DNA of 64,000 bases from Nitrobacter sp047149785 (lineage in GTDB: Bacteria > Pseudomonadota > Alphaproteobacteria > Rhizobiales > Xanthobacteraceae). How positions within the stretch are numbered: the stretch's first letter is position 1; every line of letters begins with the position of its first letter. The notes under the pieces were generated by a model, which worked only from the letters and a program-made list of their open reading frames with translations, had not been told where the DNA came from and searched no databases. Made by a program: the position numbers and the translations under genes. The DNA lies in NCBI RefSeq assembly GCF_047149785.1, contig NZ_BAAGBE010000001.1, forward strand, positions 2,232,001 through 2,296,000, read 5' to 3'. Shown piece after piece: positions 35,189 to 42,477 of the stretch.

Positions 35189-35236
35189 ACCGATCAGGAT
35201 GCCGGTGTCCGGCCAGGGGGTGTAGGCCGCGCCCGG

Positions 35237-35277
35237 TGTTAAGTCAGCGCAACATTCTGTGTAATGAACATTTGACA
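35237..35277. promoter_or_regulatory. two tandem PpsR operators upstream of bchF
   Basis: Two exact TGT-N12-ACA sites: 35237-35254 (TGTTAAGTCAGCGCAACA) and 35260-35277 (TGTAATGAACATTTGACA). Their centres are 23 bp apart, about two helical turns, suiting a PpsR/CrtJ tetramer bridging two sites. They are the only good control signals between bchF and the rightward genes and probably repress the whole 13-to-14-gene operon in air. PpsR specificity is known from Rhodobacter and Bradyrhizobium; binding here is inference. Confidence 0.8.
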
Positions 35278-35318
35278 ATCTAACGGTGCGGTGATGCGAT
35301 GGGCCAGGGAGGCGCGCC

Positions 35319-35462
35319 ATGAACACGACATCAGAGCCATCAGCATTACGCCTGGTTCGAGTGGTTCGGCGCTCGTGCATCGCTTCACCCCGCCAGTGGA
35401 AGCCCAATACGGACAGTAAGGAGAGGCTAGACCTCCGAGCGAGGGGTGTCAACTGCTATTGA
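35319..35462 (+). CDS. possible 47-residue leader ORF before aerR
   Basis: ATG 35319 is preceded at seven bases by GGGAGG, a strong ribosome site, and the frame runs 47 codons (MNTTSEPSALRLVRVV at the start, Arg-rich, ending VNCY) to TGA at 35460. It lies between the bchF operators and aerR and overlaps the aerR operator region. No homology is recognised. It could be a leader peptide, a real small protein or chance; the ribosome site is the only positive evidence. Confidence 0.3.
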   Translation: MNTTSEPSALRLVRVVRRSCIASPRQWKPNTDSKERLDLRARGVNCY

Positions 35463-35489
35463 CGTCAATAATGCTTGACGAAAACGACA
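35447..35489. promoter_or_regulatory. pair of near-consensus PpsR sites upstream of aerR
   Basis: TGT-N12-ACG at 35447-35464 (TGTCAACTGCTATTGACG) and TGC-N12-ACA at 35472-35489, centres 25 bp apart. Each differs from TGT-N12-ACA at one outer base. TTGACG hexamers overlap both and could serve as -35 elements for a rightward aerR promoter 34-76 bp from its ATG. Confidence 0.6.
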
Positions 35490-35522
35490 ACATCCGTTCA
35501 GATACTGATAGGGAGGCATTCG

Positions 35523-36443
35523 ATGGCTGAGCTCAATGAAACTGCCCCTGATGTTGCTTTCGATTTCGGCGCCAGGCCGAGCCGGATGCATCGTGACTCC
35601 GGGCTTTCGCCCAGGTTTTCCGAGGCCGCCTTTCGCCGTCATGTGTCCGCGACGCGCCAGCCACTGACGGCCGTGAGCAAAATCATCGAGGTCGAAATCA
35701 TTCCCCGTCTTGTGATGGCGCGCGGCAACCTCGCTCATTCCGACAACCTTCCGGCGGCGCCGACCAACGATTCCGACCCCGCGGGCTTTGCCCAACTGAT
35801 GCTTGGCGAGACGGGCAGCCGCGCGGCGGACTGCATCCAGGCTTTCCGGGATCGCGGCACGTCGCTCGAAACGATCTATCTGGATCTGCTCGTTCCGACC
35901 GCGCGCCACCTGCGCCACCTCTGGGTGAACGACGAATGGGACTTCGCCGACGTCACCCTCGCCTTCTGGCGCATGCAGCAACTGTTGCGCGACCTCAGCC
36001 CGGCCTTTTGCGCTGACGCATCCCTCAGATCCACGGGACTTCGCGCCCTGCTCGCGCCCGGACCGGGCGAGAACCACGATGTGGGGCACATGATATTCGG
36101 CCTCGTTCTGGCCGGCGAATTTCTTCGGCGCGACGGGTGGGATACCTGGATCGAACCGAACTCGGCGCACGCGGCCTTTATCGACACGATCCGCACGCAA
36201 TGGTTCGACGTTGTCGAATTTTTTTCCAACAGCGACAAAAAGCTGGATGACCTCGCCTCGAATATCCGCACGGTCCGGCGTGAATCGCCCAACCGGGATA
36301 TCGGCGTCATGGTCGGTGGAACAGCATTCACTGAACGGCCTGAACTCGTCCTATTGGTCGGTGGCGACGCTGTCGTCTCCGATTTCAGTCAAGAAGCCGG
36401 GCAAGCCCGCAGCGTCGTTACCTTGCTGACAGACCAACGATAA
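35523..36443 (+). CDS. aerR: AerR/PpaA-type cobalamin-binding antirepressor
   Basis: 306 aa from ATG 35523, which has GGGAGG six bases upstream; an upstream start at 35475 would fall inside the operators. The C-terminal half is a B12-binding domain: PGPGENHDVGHMIFGLVLAG followed by FLRRDGWDTWIEPN and DIGVMVGGTAF. The SRMHRDSGL stretch is typical of the AerR/PpaA group. In Rhodobacter these proteins bind hydroxocobalamin in the light and relieve CrtJ/PpsR repression. Next to ppsR1, as in other PGCs. Confidence 0.9.
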   Translation: MAELNETAPDVAFDFGARPSRMHRDSGLSPRFSEAAFRRHVSATRQPLTAVSKIIEVEIIPRLVMARGNLAHSDNLPAAPTNDSDPAGFAQLMLGETGSRAADCIQAFRDRGTSLETIYLDLLVPTARHLRHLWVNDEWDFADVTLAFWRMQQLLRDLSPAFCADASLRSTGLRALLAPGPGENHDVGHMIFGLVLAGEFLRRDGWDTWIEPNSAHAAFIDTIRTQWFDVVEFFSNSDKKLDDLASNIRTVRRESPNRDIGVMVGGTAFTERPELVLLVGGDAVVSDFSQEAGQARSVVTLLTDQR

Positions 36444-36519
36444 CAGGGCATCGACCAGGGTTACGGTAGGACGAAACTCGCCGTCATGATGTTCCTTTTT
36501 CAGGAAGGTTGTTTCGTCC

Positions 36520-37956
36520 GTGCCCGTGAAGGCTTTCAGGTATCCAAAAGAATCGCTTGGCGATCTCAAGGCTGACATCGCGGCGACATTGATCGCCGCC
36601 ACCGCGGATGTCGCGCTGGCCCTCGACGGCGACGGCGTCATTCGGGATATGGCCTTCCAGCGCGCGGACTTGCCGCTCGAGTTGAAGAACACGGACCAGT
36701 GGGTCGGCCGGTCCTGGCAGGCGACGGTCGCCGAGGAGAGCCAGATCAAGATCGAGCAGATGCTGGAAGAGGCCGCCGCCCACAAGGTTCCGCGATGGCG
36801 GGAGATTCGTTGCCCGGCAACCCGCGGCCCCGACGTTCCGTTTCTCTTTTCCGCGATCGCGATCGAGGATCGGCGGCGCAACGTCGCGATCGGGCGTGAC
36901 CTGCGCGCCGCCGCCGCGCTCCAGCAAAAATTGGTCGAGGCGCAGATGGTGATCGAGCGCGACTATTCGCGCATGCGGAACGTCGAATCGCGTTATCGTA
37001 TCCTGTTCCAGATGTATTCGGAACCGGTACTGATCGTCGACGCTGCGACCCACCGCGTCGTGGAGGCGAATCCCGCCGCGTCCATCCTGACCGATGGAAG
37101 CCTGGCGCATCTGGTCGGCAAACTGTTTCCCGACGCCCTGCCGATCGACGACCCGTCCGTCGCCCAGGGCATCGCCTTCGCGCTTCGCGCGCAGTCGAGA
37201 ATTGAAAACAAGCGACTGAGCCTCGGCGACGGAAGGCAGTTCGTGCTCGACGGCATGCTCTTCAGGCAGGACCTCTCCTCGTTCTTTCTGCTGCGTTTCG
37301 CGCCGGTGGCGACTGCGTACGTGTTGCCGGCCAAGCCCGATCTGACATTACAGATGCAGCAGTTCGTCGAGGATGCTGCGGATGGCTTCGTGCTGACGGA
37401 TCACGAGGGGCACCTGCTTCACGCCAACGCCGCGTTCCTGCAACTCGCGCAGATCGACAGCGAGAAGCGCGTTCACGGCGAGCGCATCGATCGCTGGATC
37501 GGCAAGTCGAGCGTCGATTTCGACATTCTGCTGTTGAATTTGCGTCAGCAAAGGTCGCTCAAGCTGTTTTCCAGCGTTGTTCGCGGTGAGCTCGGCTCGC
37601 CGGTCGACGTCGAGATTTCCGCCGCCATGCTCGGCAGCGAGGCAGATCCGAATCTCGGCTTCATCGTCCGCGATGTCGGGCGGCGGATCGGAGGCTCGAT
37701 CGCGCCCCATTCCGAAATCCCGCGATCGCGCGAGCAGCTCGTCGAATTGATCGGGCGCGTGCCCCTGAAGGAGCTGGTGCGGGAGACGACCGACGTTATC
37801 GAGCGCATGTGCATCGAGGCGGCGCTGAAACTGACCGGCGACAATCGCGCCACAGCGGCCGAAATGCTCGGCCTCAGCCGGCAGAGCCTCTACGTCAAGC
37901 TGCGGCGCTTCGGGCTCGCGGACATCGGCGAGTATGACGATAACAGGATCGAGTAG
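36520..37956 (+). CDS. ppsR1: PpsR/CrtJ transcriptional regulator, paralogue 1
   Basis: 478 aa, GTG start. Three PAS-like regions (about 20-130, 160-270, 285-400) joined by a helical Q-linker (LQQKLVEAQMVIERDYSRM), then a Fis-type helix-turn-helix (GDNRATAAEMLGLSRQSLYV). Cys431, just before the HTH, is at the position of the redox-active Cys of PpsR proteins; another Cys lies near residue 97. PpsR binds TGT-N12-ACA sites to control bch, crt and puf genes. An AGGAAGG lies about 12 bases from the GTG. Follows aerR, precedes bchG. Confidence 0.93.
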   Translation: MPVKAFRYPKESLGDLKADIAATLIAATADVALALDGDGVIRDMAFQRADLPLELKNTDQWVGRSWQATVAEESQIKIEQMLEEAAAHKVPRWREIRCPATRGPDVPFLFSAIAIEDRRRNVAIGRDLRAAAALQQKLVEAQMVIERDYSRMRNVESRYRILFQMYSEPVLIVDAATHRVVEANPAASILTDGSLAHLVGKLFPDALPIDDPSVAQGIAFALRAQSRIENKRLSLGDGRQFVLDGMLFRQDLSSFFLLRFAPVATAYVLPAKPDLTLQMQQFVEDAADGFVLTDHEGHLLHANAAFLQLAQIDSEKRVHGERIDRWIGKSSVDFDILLLNLRQQRSLKLFSSVVRGELGSPVDVEISAAMLGSEADPNLGFIVRDVGRRIGGSIAPHSEIPRSREQLVELIGRVPLKELVRETTDVIERMCIEAALKLTGDNRATAAEMLGLSRQSLYVKLRRFGLADIGEYDDNRIE

Positions 37957-37962
37957 GCCATC

Positions 37963-38862
37963 ATGACGGAAATCGCCCCTGCTTCGCTCGCGCGGCCCTC
38001 GCCATCGGTCGTCCTCGAACTCCTGAAACCGATCACCTGGTTTCCGCCGATCTGGGCGTTCGGCTGCGGGGTCGCTTCCTCGGGCGCGAGCGTTTGGGAC
38101 CGCTGGCCGACCGTCATCGCAGGCATGGCCCTTGCCGGTCCGCTGGTCTGCGCCACCAGCCAGGCGGCCAATGACTGGTTCGACCGTCATGTCGACGCCA
38201 TCAACGAGCCGAACCGCCCGATTCCATCGGGACGCGTTCCGGGCCGCTGGGGGCTCTATATCGCGATCGTCTGGACGGTGCTGTCGCTTCTGGTCGCGGC
38301 CCTGCTCGGTCCCTGGGGATTCGGAGCGTCCGTGGTCGGGTTGGCGCTGGCCTGGGCCTACAGCGCGCCGCCGATCCGCCTCAAGCAGAACGGCTGGTGG
38401 GGCAACAGCGCCGTCGGTCTCTGCTACGAGGGGCTGCCGTGGTTCACCGCGGCGGCGATCATGACTCGCGGCGCGCCTCACTGGCCGATCGTGCTGGTCG
38501 CGCTGCTCTACAGCTTCGGCGCGCACGGCATCATGACGCTGAACGACTTCAAATCCATCGAAGGCGATCGCAAGATGGGCGTCGCATCGCTGCCGGCGCA
38601 GCTCGGTCCGCAGCGCGCGGGCGTCGTCGCCTGCGCGACCATGGCTCTGGCGCAGGCGGCGGTGATCGTCATGTTGTTCGCTTGGGATCGCCCACTTCAC
38701 GCCGTGGCGATCGCCGCGCTGCTCGCCGTTCAGATCGGCCTGATGCCGCGGCTCCTGCGAGACCCGCGGAAACTGGCGCCCTGGTACAACGGGACCGGCG
38801 TCAGCCTTTACGTCCTCGGCATGATGGTCAGCGCATTCGCGCTCGCGGGGCTGGGGCCATGA
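37963..38862 (+). CDS. bchG: bacteriochlorophyll synthase
   Basis: 299 aa UbiA-family prenyltransferase with eight or nine helices. The Asp-rich motifs are NDWFDRHVDAINEPNRPIPS (about 67-86) and LNDFKSIEGDRKMG (about 190-203). It esterifies bacteriochlorophyllide a with geranylgeranyl or phytyl diphosphate. Starts 6 bp after ppsR1 and overlaps bch2 (ATGA). Confidence 0.96.
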   Translation: MTEIAPASLARPSPSVVLELLKPITWFPPIWAFGCGVASSGASVWDRWPTVIAGMALAGPLVCATSQAANDWFDRHVDAINEPNRPIPSGRVPGRWGLYIAIVWTVLSLLVAALLGPWGFGASVVGLALAWAYSAPPIRLKQNGWWGNSAVGLCYEGLPWFTAAAIMTRGAPHWPIVLVALLYSFGAHGIMTLNDFKSIEGDRKMGVASLPAQLGPQRAGVVACATMALAQAAVIVMLFAWDRPLHAVAIAALLAVQIGLMPRLLRDPRKLAPWYNGTGVSLYVLGMMVSAFALAGLGP

Positions 38863-40199
38863 CGCCGAATTCCCCGCAACCCCTGTCGTGGACCGGAATC
38901 GTCCGGCTCGGCCTGGTCCAGTTCGCGCTCGGCGCGGTCGTCGTGCTCACGACATCGACCCTGAACCGGGTCATGGTGGTGGAGCTTGCGTTGCCAGCCA
39001 CCCTGCCGGGATTCCTCGTCGGCATTCACTATGCCATGCAGGTCTTCCGCCCCCGCCTCGGCCACGGCTCCGATCTCGGCGGACGCCGCGCGCCCTGGAT
39101 CATCGGCGGAATGGCGGTGCTGGCCGCGGGCGGCGTGCTCGCGGCCAGCGCTACCGTCTTGATGGCGACCGAGCTTCTTGCCGGCGTCGCCCTGGCCATC
39201 GCCGCCTTCGTCATGATCGGCATCGGCGTCGGCGCGGCGGGGACATCGCTGCTGGTGCTGCTCGCCAAGCGCACCTCGCCGGAACGCCGGAGCGCCGCGG
39301 CCTCGATCACCTGGATCATGACGATCGCGGGCTTCATCGTAACCACGGCGGCGGCGGGCCGCGCGCTCGACCCGTTTTCAGGGCCGCGACTGGTCGCAGT
39401 GTCGTCGGTGGTCTCGATGATCGCGATGATCCTGACGCTGGCCGGCGTCTGGAATATCGAAAGCAAAACGCCCGCGCCCGGAATGCGCCACGCGCGAACG
39501 CGCGACGCTTCGTTCGGCGAGGGTTTCAGGGAGGTCTGGCGCGAGCCTTCGACGCGGCGCTTCGCCATCTTCATCTTCATTTCCATGCTGGCCTATAGCG
39601 CCCAGGACCTCATCCTTGAACCATTCGCCGGCATGGTGTTCGGCATGACGCCGGGCGAGACGACGCAATTGTCCGGCGTCCAGCACACCGGTGCGCTGAC
39701 CGGCATGCTGCTGGTGCCTGCCATCAATATGCTGATGCCGGCGTGGCGGATGCGGACAACGGCCTGGATCATCGCGGGCTGCCTCGCATCGGCGCTGGCG
39801 CTGACCGGCCTCGCGCTGGCCGCGCTGGTCGGGCCGCCCTGGCCGTTGCGCCTGTCCGTCCTGATGCTGGGCGTTACCAACGGCGTCTACGCGATCGCGG
39901 CGATCGGCGCGATGATGAAACTGGTCGATTCCGGGCATCGGAACCGCGAAGGCATGCGCATGGGGATGTGGGGTGCGGCGCAGGCGATCTCGTTCGGAAT
40001 TGGCGGCTTCATCGGGACGCTGGCGAGCGATGCGGCGCGACGCGCGCTGCCGTCGCTCTCGCTCTCCTATTCGCTCGTCTTCGCAGCCGAGGCCGGACTG
40101 TTCGTATTGGCCGCTTGCCTTGCAGCCCGCATCGGCCGGCCGTCTACCGGGAAACATCCGGCGGGGCCGATGCCCAGCCCCGCCAATCAGGGAGCATGA
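38859..40199 (+). CDS. bch2: BCD-family MFS protein Bch2 (PucC/LhaA-like)
   Basis: 446 aa, twelve helices, same superfamily as LhaA: TSTLNRVMVVELALPATLPG, HYAMQVFRPRLGHGSDLGG and AYSAQDLILEPFAGMVFGM are shared blocks. Genes of this type sit between bchG and bchP in purple bacteria and are thought to move or hand over pigment; the exact role is not settled. ATG overlaps the bchG stop and bchP starts one base after its stop. Confidence 0.9.
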   Translation: MTPNSPQPLSWTGIVRLGLVQFALGAVVVLTTSTLNRVMVVELALPATLPGFLVGIHYAMQVFRPRLGHGSDLGGRRAPWIIGGMAVLAAGGVLAASATVLMATELLAGVALAIAAFVMIGIGVGAAGTSLLVLLAKRTSPERRSAAASITWIMTIAGFIVTTAAAGRALDPFSGPRLVAVSSVVSMIAMILTLAGVWNIESKTPAPGMRHARTRDASFGEGFREVWREPSTRRFAIFIFISMLAYSAQDLILEPFAGMVFGMTPGETTQLSGVQHTGALTGMLLVPAINMLMPAWRMRTTAWIIAGCLASALALTGLALAALVGPPWPLRLSVLMLGVTNGVYAIAAIGAMMKLVDSGHRNREGMRMGMWGAAQAISFGIGGFIGTLASDAARRALPSLSLSYSLVFAAEAGLFVLAACLAARIGRPSTGKHPAGPMPSPANQGA

Positions 40200-40200
40200 C

Positions 40201-41403
40201 ATGACAGATCCCCGGACATACGATGTGGCGGTGGTCGGAGGCGGTCCGGCGGGCGCGACCGCGGCGAACGATCTGGCGAGGCTCGGATACCGCGTGCTGC
40301 TGCTCGATCGCGCGGGCCGCATCAAGCCATGCGGCGGAGCGATTCCGCCGCGGCTGATCCGCGACTTCGACATACCCGACGACCTGATGGTCGCGCGCAT
40401 CTCCTCCGCAAGGATGGTGTCGCCGGCCGACAGGCAAGTCGATATGCCGATCGACGGCGGCTTCGTCGGCATGGTCGATCGCGACGTCTTCGACGAGTGG
40501 CTGCGCGAGCGTGCCCGCCGCGCGGGCGCCGCGCGCGCCACCGGCACCTTCCGGGAATTCACCCGCGACACGGACGGAACGGCGGTGCTGCGTTACGAAA
40601 CGCGCGACGCCACCGGGGCCGGGCAAACGGCGGAGATCCGCGCCCGCGCGGTGATCGGCGCCGACGGGGCCCTATCCGCGGTAGGCCGGCAATGCATTCC
40701 GGGCGCCGAGACCATTCGTTACGTCTTCGCCTATCACGAGATCATCCGCTCGCCGGACCAGGGTCAGGCCGCCTTCGACGGCACGCGATGCGACGTGATC
40801 TATCGCGGCAAGCTGTCTCCGGACTTCTATAGCTGGATTTTCCCGCACGGCGCGACCACGAGCATCGGGACCGGCAGCGCGTGCAAGGGATTCTCCCTGC
40901 GCGGCTCCGTCGCCGAGCTGCGGCAAGCCGTGGGCATGAGCCAGGCGGCAACCCTGCGACGCGAAGGCGCGCCTATACCGCTCCAACCGCTCAAGCGCTG
41001 GGACAACGGCTGCGACGTCGTGCTCGCCGGGGACGCGGCCGGCGTCGTCGCGCCGGCATCGGGCGAAGGCATCTATTACGCGATGGCGAGCGGGCGCATC
41101 GTGGCCGACGCGGTCCACAACTTTTTGCGCAGCGGCGATGCGCGCGAACTCGCCCGCGCGCGCAAGCGGTTCATGCGCCTGCACGGCGGCGTGTTCTGGA
41201 TTCTCGGGCAGATGCAGCGCTTCTGGTACAGCAGCGACAATCGCCGCGAGCGCTTCGTCGCGATCTGCCGGGACCGCGACGTGCAGCAACTGACATGGGA
41301 CGCCTACATGAACAAGGAACTGGTGCGCACCAGGCCACTGTCGCACGTCCGGATTTTCTTCAAGAATATCGCTCATCTCACCGGGCTTGCGCGGGCGAGT
41401 TGA
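40201..41403 (+). CDS. bchP: geranylgeranyl reductase
   Basis: 400 aa. FAD-binding GGGPAGATAANDLARLGYRV near residues 13-32, the CGGAIPPRLI block at 42-51, GADGALSAVGRQC and the second flavin motif VLAGDAAGVVAPASGEGIYY near 280. It reduces the geranylgeranyl tail to phytyl. Open frame extends upstream into bch2 but ATG 40201 begins the conserved N-terminus. Confidence 0.95.
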   Translation: MTDPRTYDVAVVGGGPAGATAANDLARLGYRVLLLDRAGRIKPCGGAIPPRLIRDFDIPDDLMVARISSARMVSPADRQVDMPIDGGFVGMVDRDVFDEWLRERARRAGAARATGTFREFTRDTDGTAVLRYETRDATGAGQTAEIRARAVIGADGALSAVGRQCIPGAETIRYVFAYHEIIRSPDQGQAAFDGTRCDVIYRGKLSPDFYSWIFPHGATTSIGTGSACKGFSLRGSVAELRQAVGMSQAATLRREGAPIPLQPLKRWDNGCDVVLAGDAAGVVAPASGEGIYYAMASGRIVADAVHNFLRSGDARELARARKRFMRLHGGVFWILGQMQRFWYSSDNRRERFVAICRDRDVQQLTWDAYMNKELVRTRPLSHVRIFFKNIAHLTGLARAS

Positions 41404-41417
41404 GGTGAAGGCCAGCG

Positions 41418-41681
41418 ATGATCGACTTTCTGTCAGGGGTTCACGTCGTCGATCTGATTCTGATCGTCGTCGCCGTCGAGACGGTCGCGATCACGCTCTA
41501 TTGGCGCAAGACTGGCCGCGGCATCACGCCGGCGCGGTTGCTGCCCAATCTTCTCGCCGGCGCGTTGCTGCTGGTCGCGCTACGCCTGGCGCTCAGCGGC
41601 CATCCGTGGCCGTGGTATACTGCGTGCCTCGCGCTCGCCGGTATCGCCAACGTTGTCGATCTCCGACAGCGCTGGCGATGA
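41418..41681 (+). CDS. small membrane protein between bchP and cycA
   Basis: 87 aa with three hydrophobic segments (about 8-26, 40-58, 66-80) joined by short basic loops (YWRKTGRGITPARLLPN). Start ATG 41418 is 14 bp after bchP and likely cotranscribed with it. No family with known function recognised. Its place in the cluster suggests a membrane role in photosystem assembly or pigment handling. Convergent with cycA, 8 bp apart. Confidence 0.72.
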   Translation: MIDFLSGVHVVDLILIVVAVETVAITLYWRKTGRGITPARLLPNLLAGALLLVALRLALSGHPWPWYTACLALAGIANVVDLRQRWR

Positions 41682-41689
41682 CGGTCAGG

Positions 41690-42151
41690 TCACTTCGCAT
41701 TCGGCGAGAACGTCTTGATGTAGGCGATCACGTCCTTGCGCTTCTGCTCGTTTGCGAGCTTGAAAGTCATCTTGGTCGTTCCGGTCGCCAGATCGGCCTT
41801 GCCCTTGTCGGTCAGGAATTTTTTCAGGAATGCGTTCGGGTCCGGAAGATACTGGTAGATCAGATCCTCGCTCCAGACGAGGCCGTTTTCGCCGGCGTGC
41901 TTGTTCAGCGGCGAGTAGGAATACCCCGGATATGTGCCGGAATGTCGGCCGATGACCCCGGTCAGGACGGGACCCACCATGTTCTTCGCATCGGGACCTA
42001 TCCGATGACACATCATGCATTGCTTGAAAACCTGCTTCCCTTTCGCAGGGTCGCCACCGGACCCTTCACCCGCTGCGAAGCTCGGGCTGGCGACAGCCAG
42101 CGCGATCGCCGAAATACCCAAGGCGCAACATATTGCATTCCTGACTGTCAC
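41690..42151 (-). CDS. cycA: cytochrome c2
   Basis: 153 aa, GTG start with GGGAG upstream. Signal peptide about 1-26 (ending SFA). Heme motif CMMCHRIG, and the Met ligand in TKMTFKL; the GYSYSPLNKHAG loop is typical of long cytochrome c2. It shuttles electrons from the bc1 complex to the reaction centre, which here lacks a tetraheme PufC subunit. Divergent from ppsR2. Confidence 0.93.
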   Translation of the reverse strand: MTVRNAICCALGISAIALAVASPSFAAGEGSGGDPAKGKQVFKQCMMCHRIGPDAKNMVGPVLTGVIGRHSGTYPGYSYSPLNKHAGENGLVWSEDLIYQYLPDPNAFLKKFLTDKGKADLATGTTKMTFKLANEQKRKDVIAYIKTFSPNAK

Positions 42152-42191
42152 TTTCTCGCTCCCGATCTGTTGTCGTCGATGTTACTTGTTT

Positions 42192-42235
42192 CGTGATCGA
42201 CTCTTAACAATATAAACTGTCAATTCATCTTGTCA
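42192..42235. promoter_or_regulatory. possible degenerate PpsR pair upstream of cycA
   Basis: CGT-N12-ACA at 42192-42209 and TGT-N12-TCA at 42218-42235, centres 26 bp apart, so matching the spacing of the better pairs but each with one outer mismatch. Located 41-84 bp from the cycA start. Confidence 0.3.
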
Positions 42236-42378
42236 CAGTCAAGGTATCCTCACCAACTGTTGTTCCCTCTCGCTTCGGAAATTTCACCCGGACCGCAGAG
42301 CAAGTTGGAAAGGCTTGGACTAAAGACGAAGAGGCGAGAAAACGGCTTGACTTCGCCCCACCGACGTGAGCAAACCGG

Positions 42379-42406
42379 AACACATTGACTGGATTCTCAA
42401 TGTGTT
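42379..42406. promoter_or_regulatory. perfect 10-bp inverted repeat upstream of ppsR2
   Basis: AACACATTGA and TCAATGTGTT are exact reverse complements with an 8-base spacer, ending 71 bp before the ppsR2 ATG. No T-run follows. The dyad shape suggests an operator for a dimeric regulator. It is neither a PpsR site (TGT-N12-ACA) nor an FNR/FixK box (which needs a 4-base spacer within TTGAT/ATCAA). The rest of the 326-bp cycA-ppsR2 gap shows no gene. Confidence 0.55.
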
Positions 42407-42477
42407 ACCGATGGCCCGCCGCAATCGCGCGTCATGTTTGCCGCCGGTCCGGCGATTGAATCTGGATACGAAAAGCG

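Noticed and set aside
38397..38858. 154-codon N-terminal extension of bch2 through bchG
   Set aside because: The extension is the out-of-frame image of bchG; ATG 38859 overlapping the bchG stop is the real start.
42379..42406. FNR/FixK box upstream of ppsR2
   Set aside because: TTGA and TCAA are present but separated by 8 bases; FNR-type boxes need TTGAT-N4-ATCAA.
42379..42406. Intrinsic terminator between cycA and ppsR2
   Set aside because: No T-run on either side and the dyad lies between divergent genes, where no terminator is needed.
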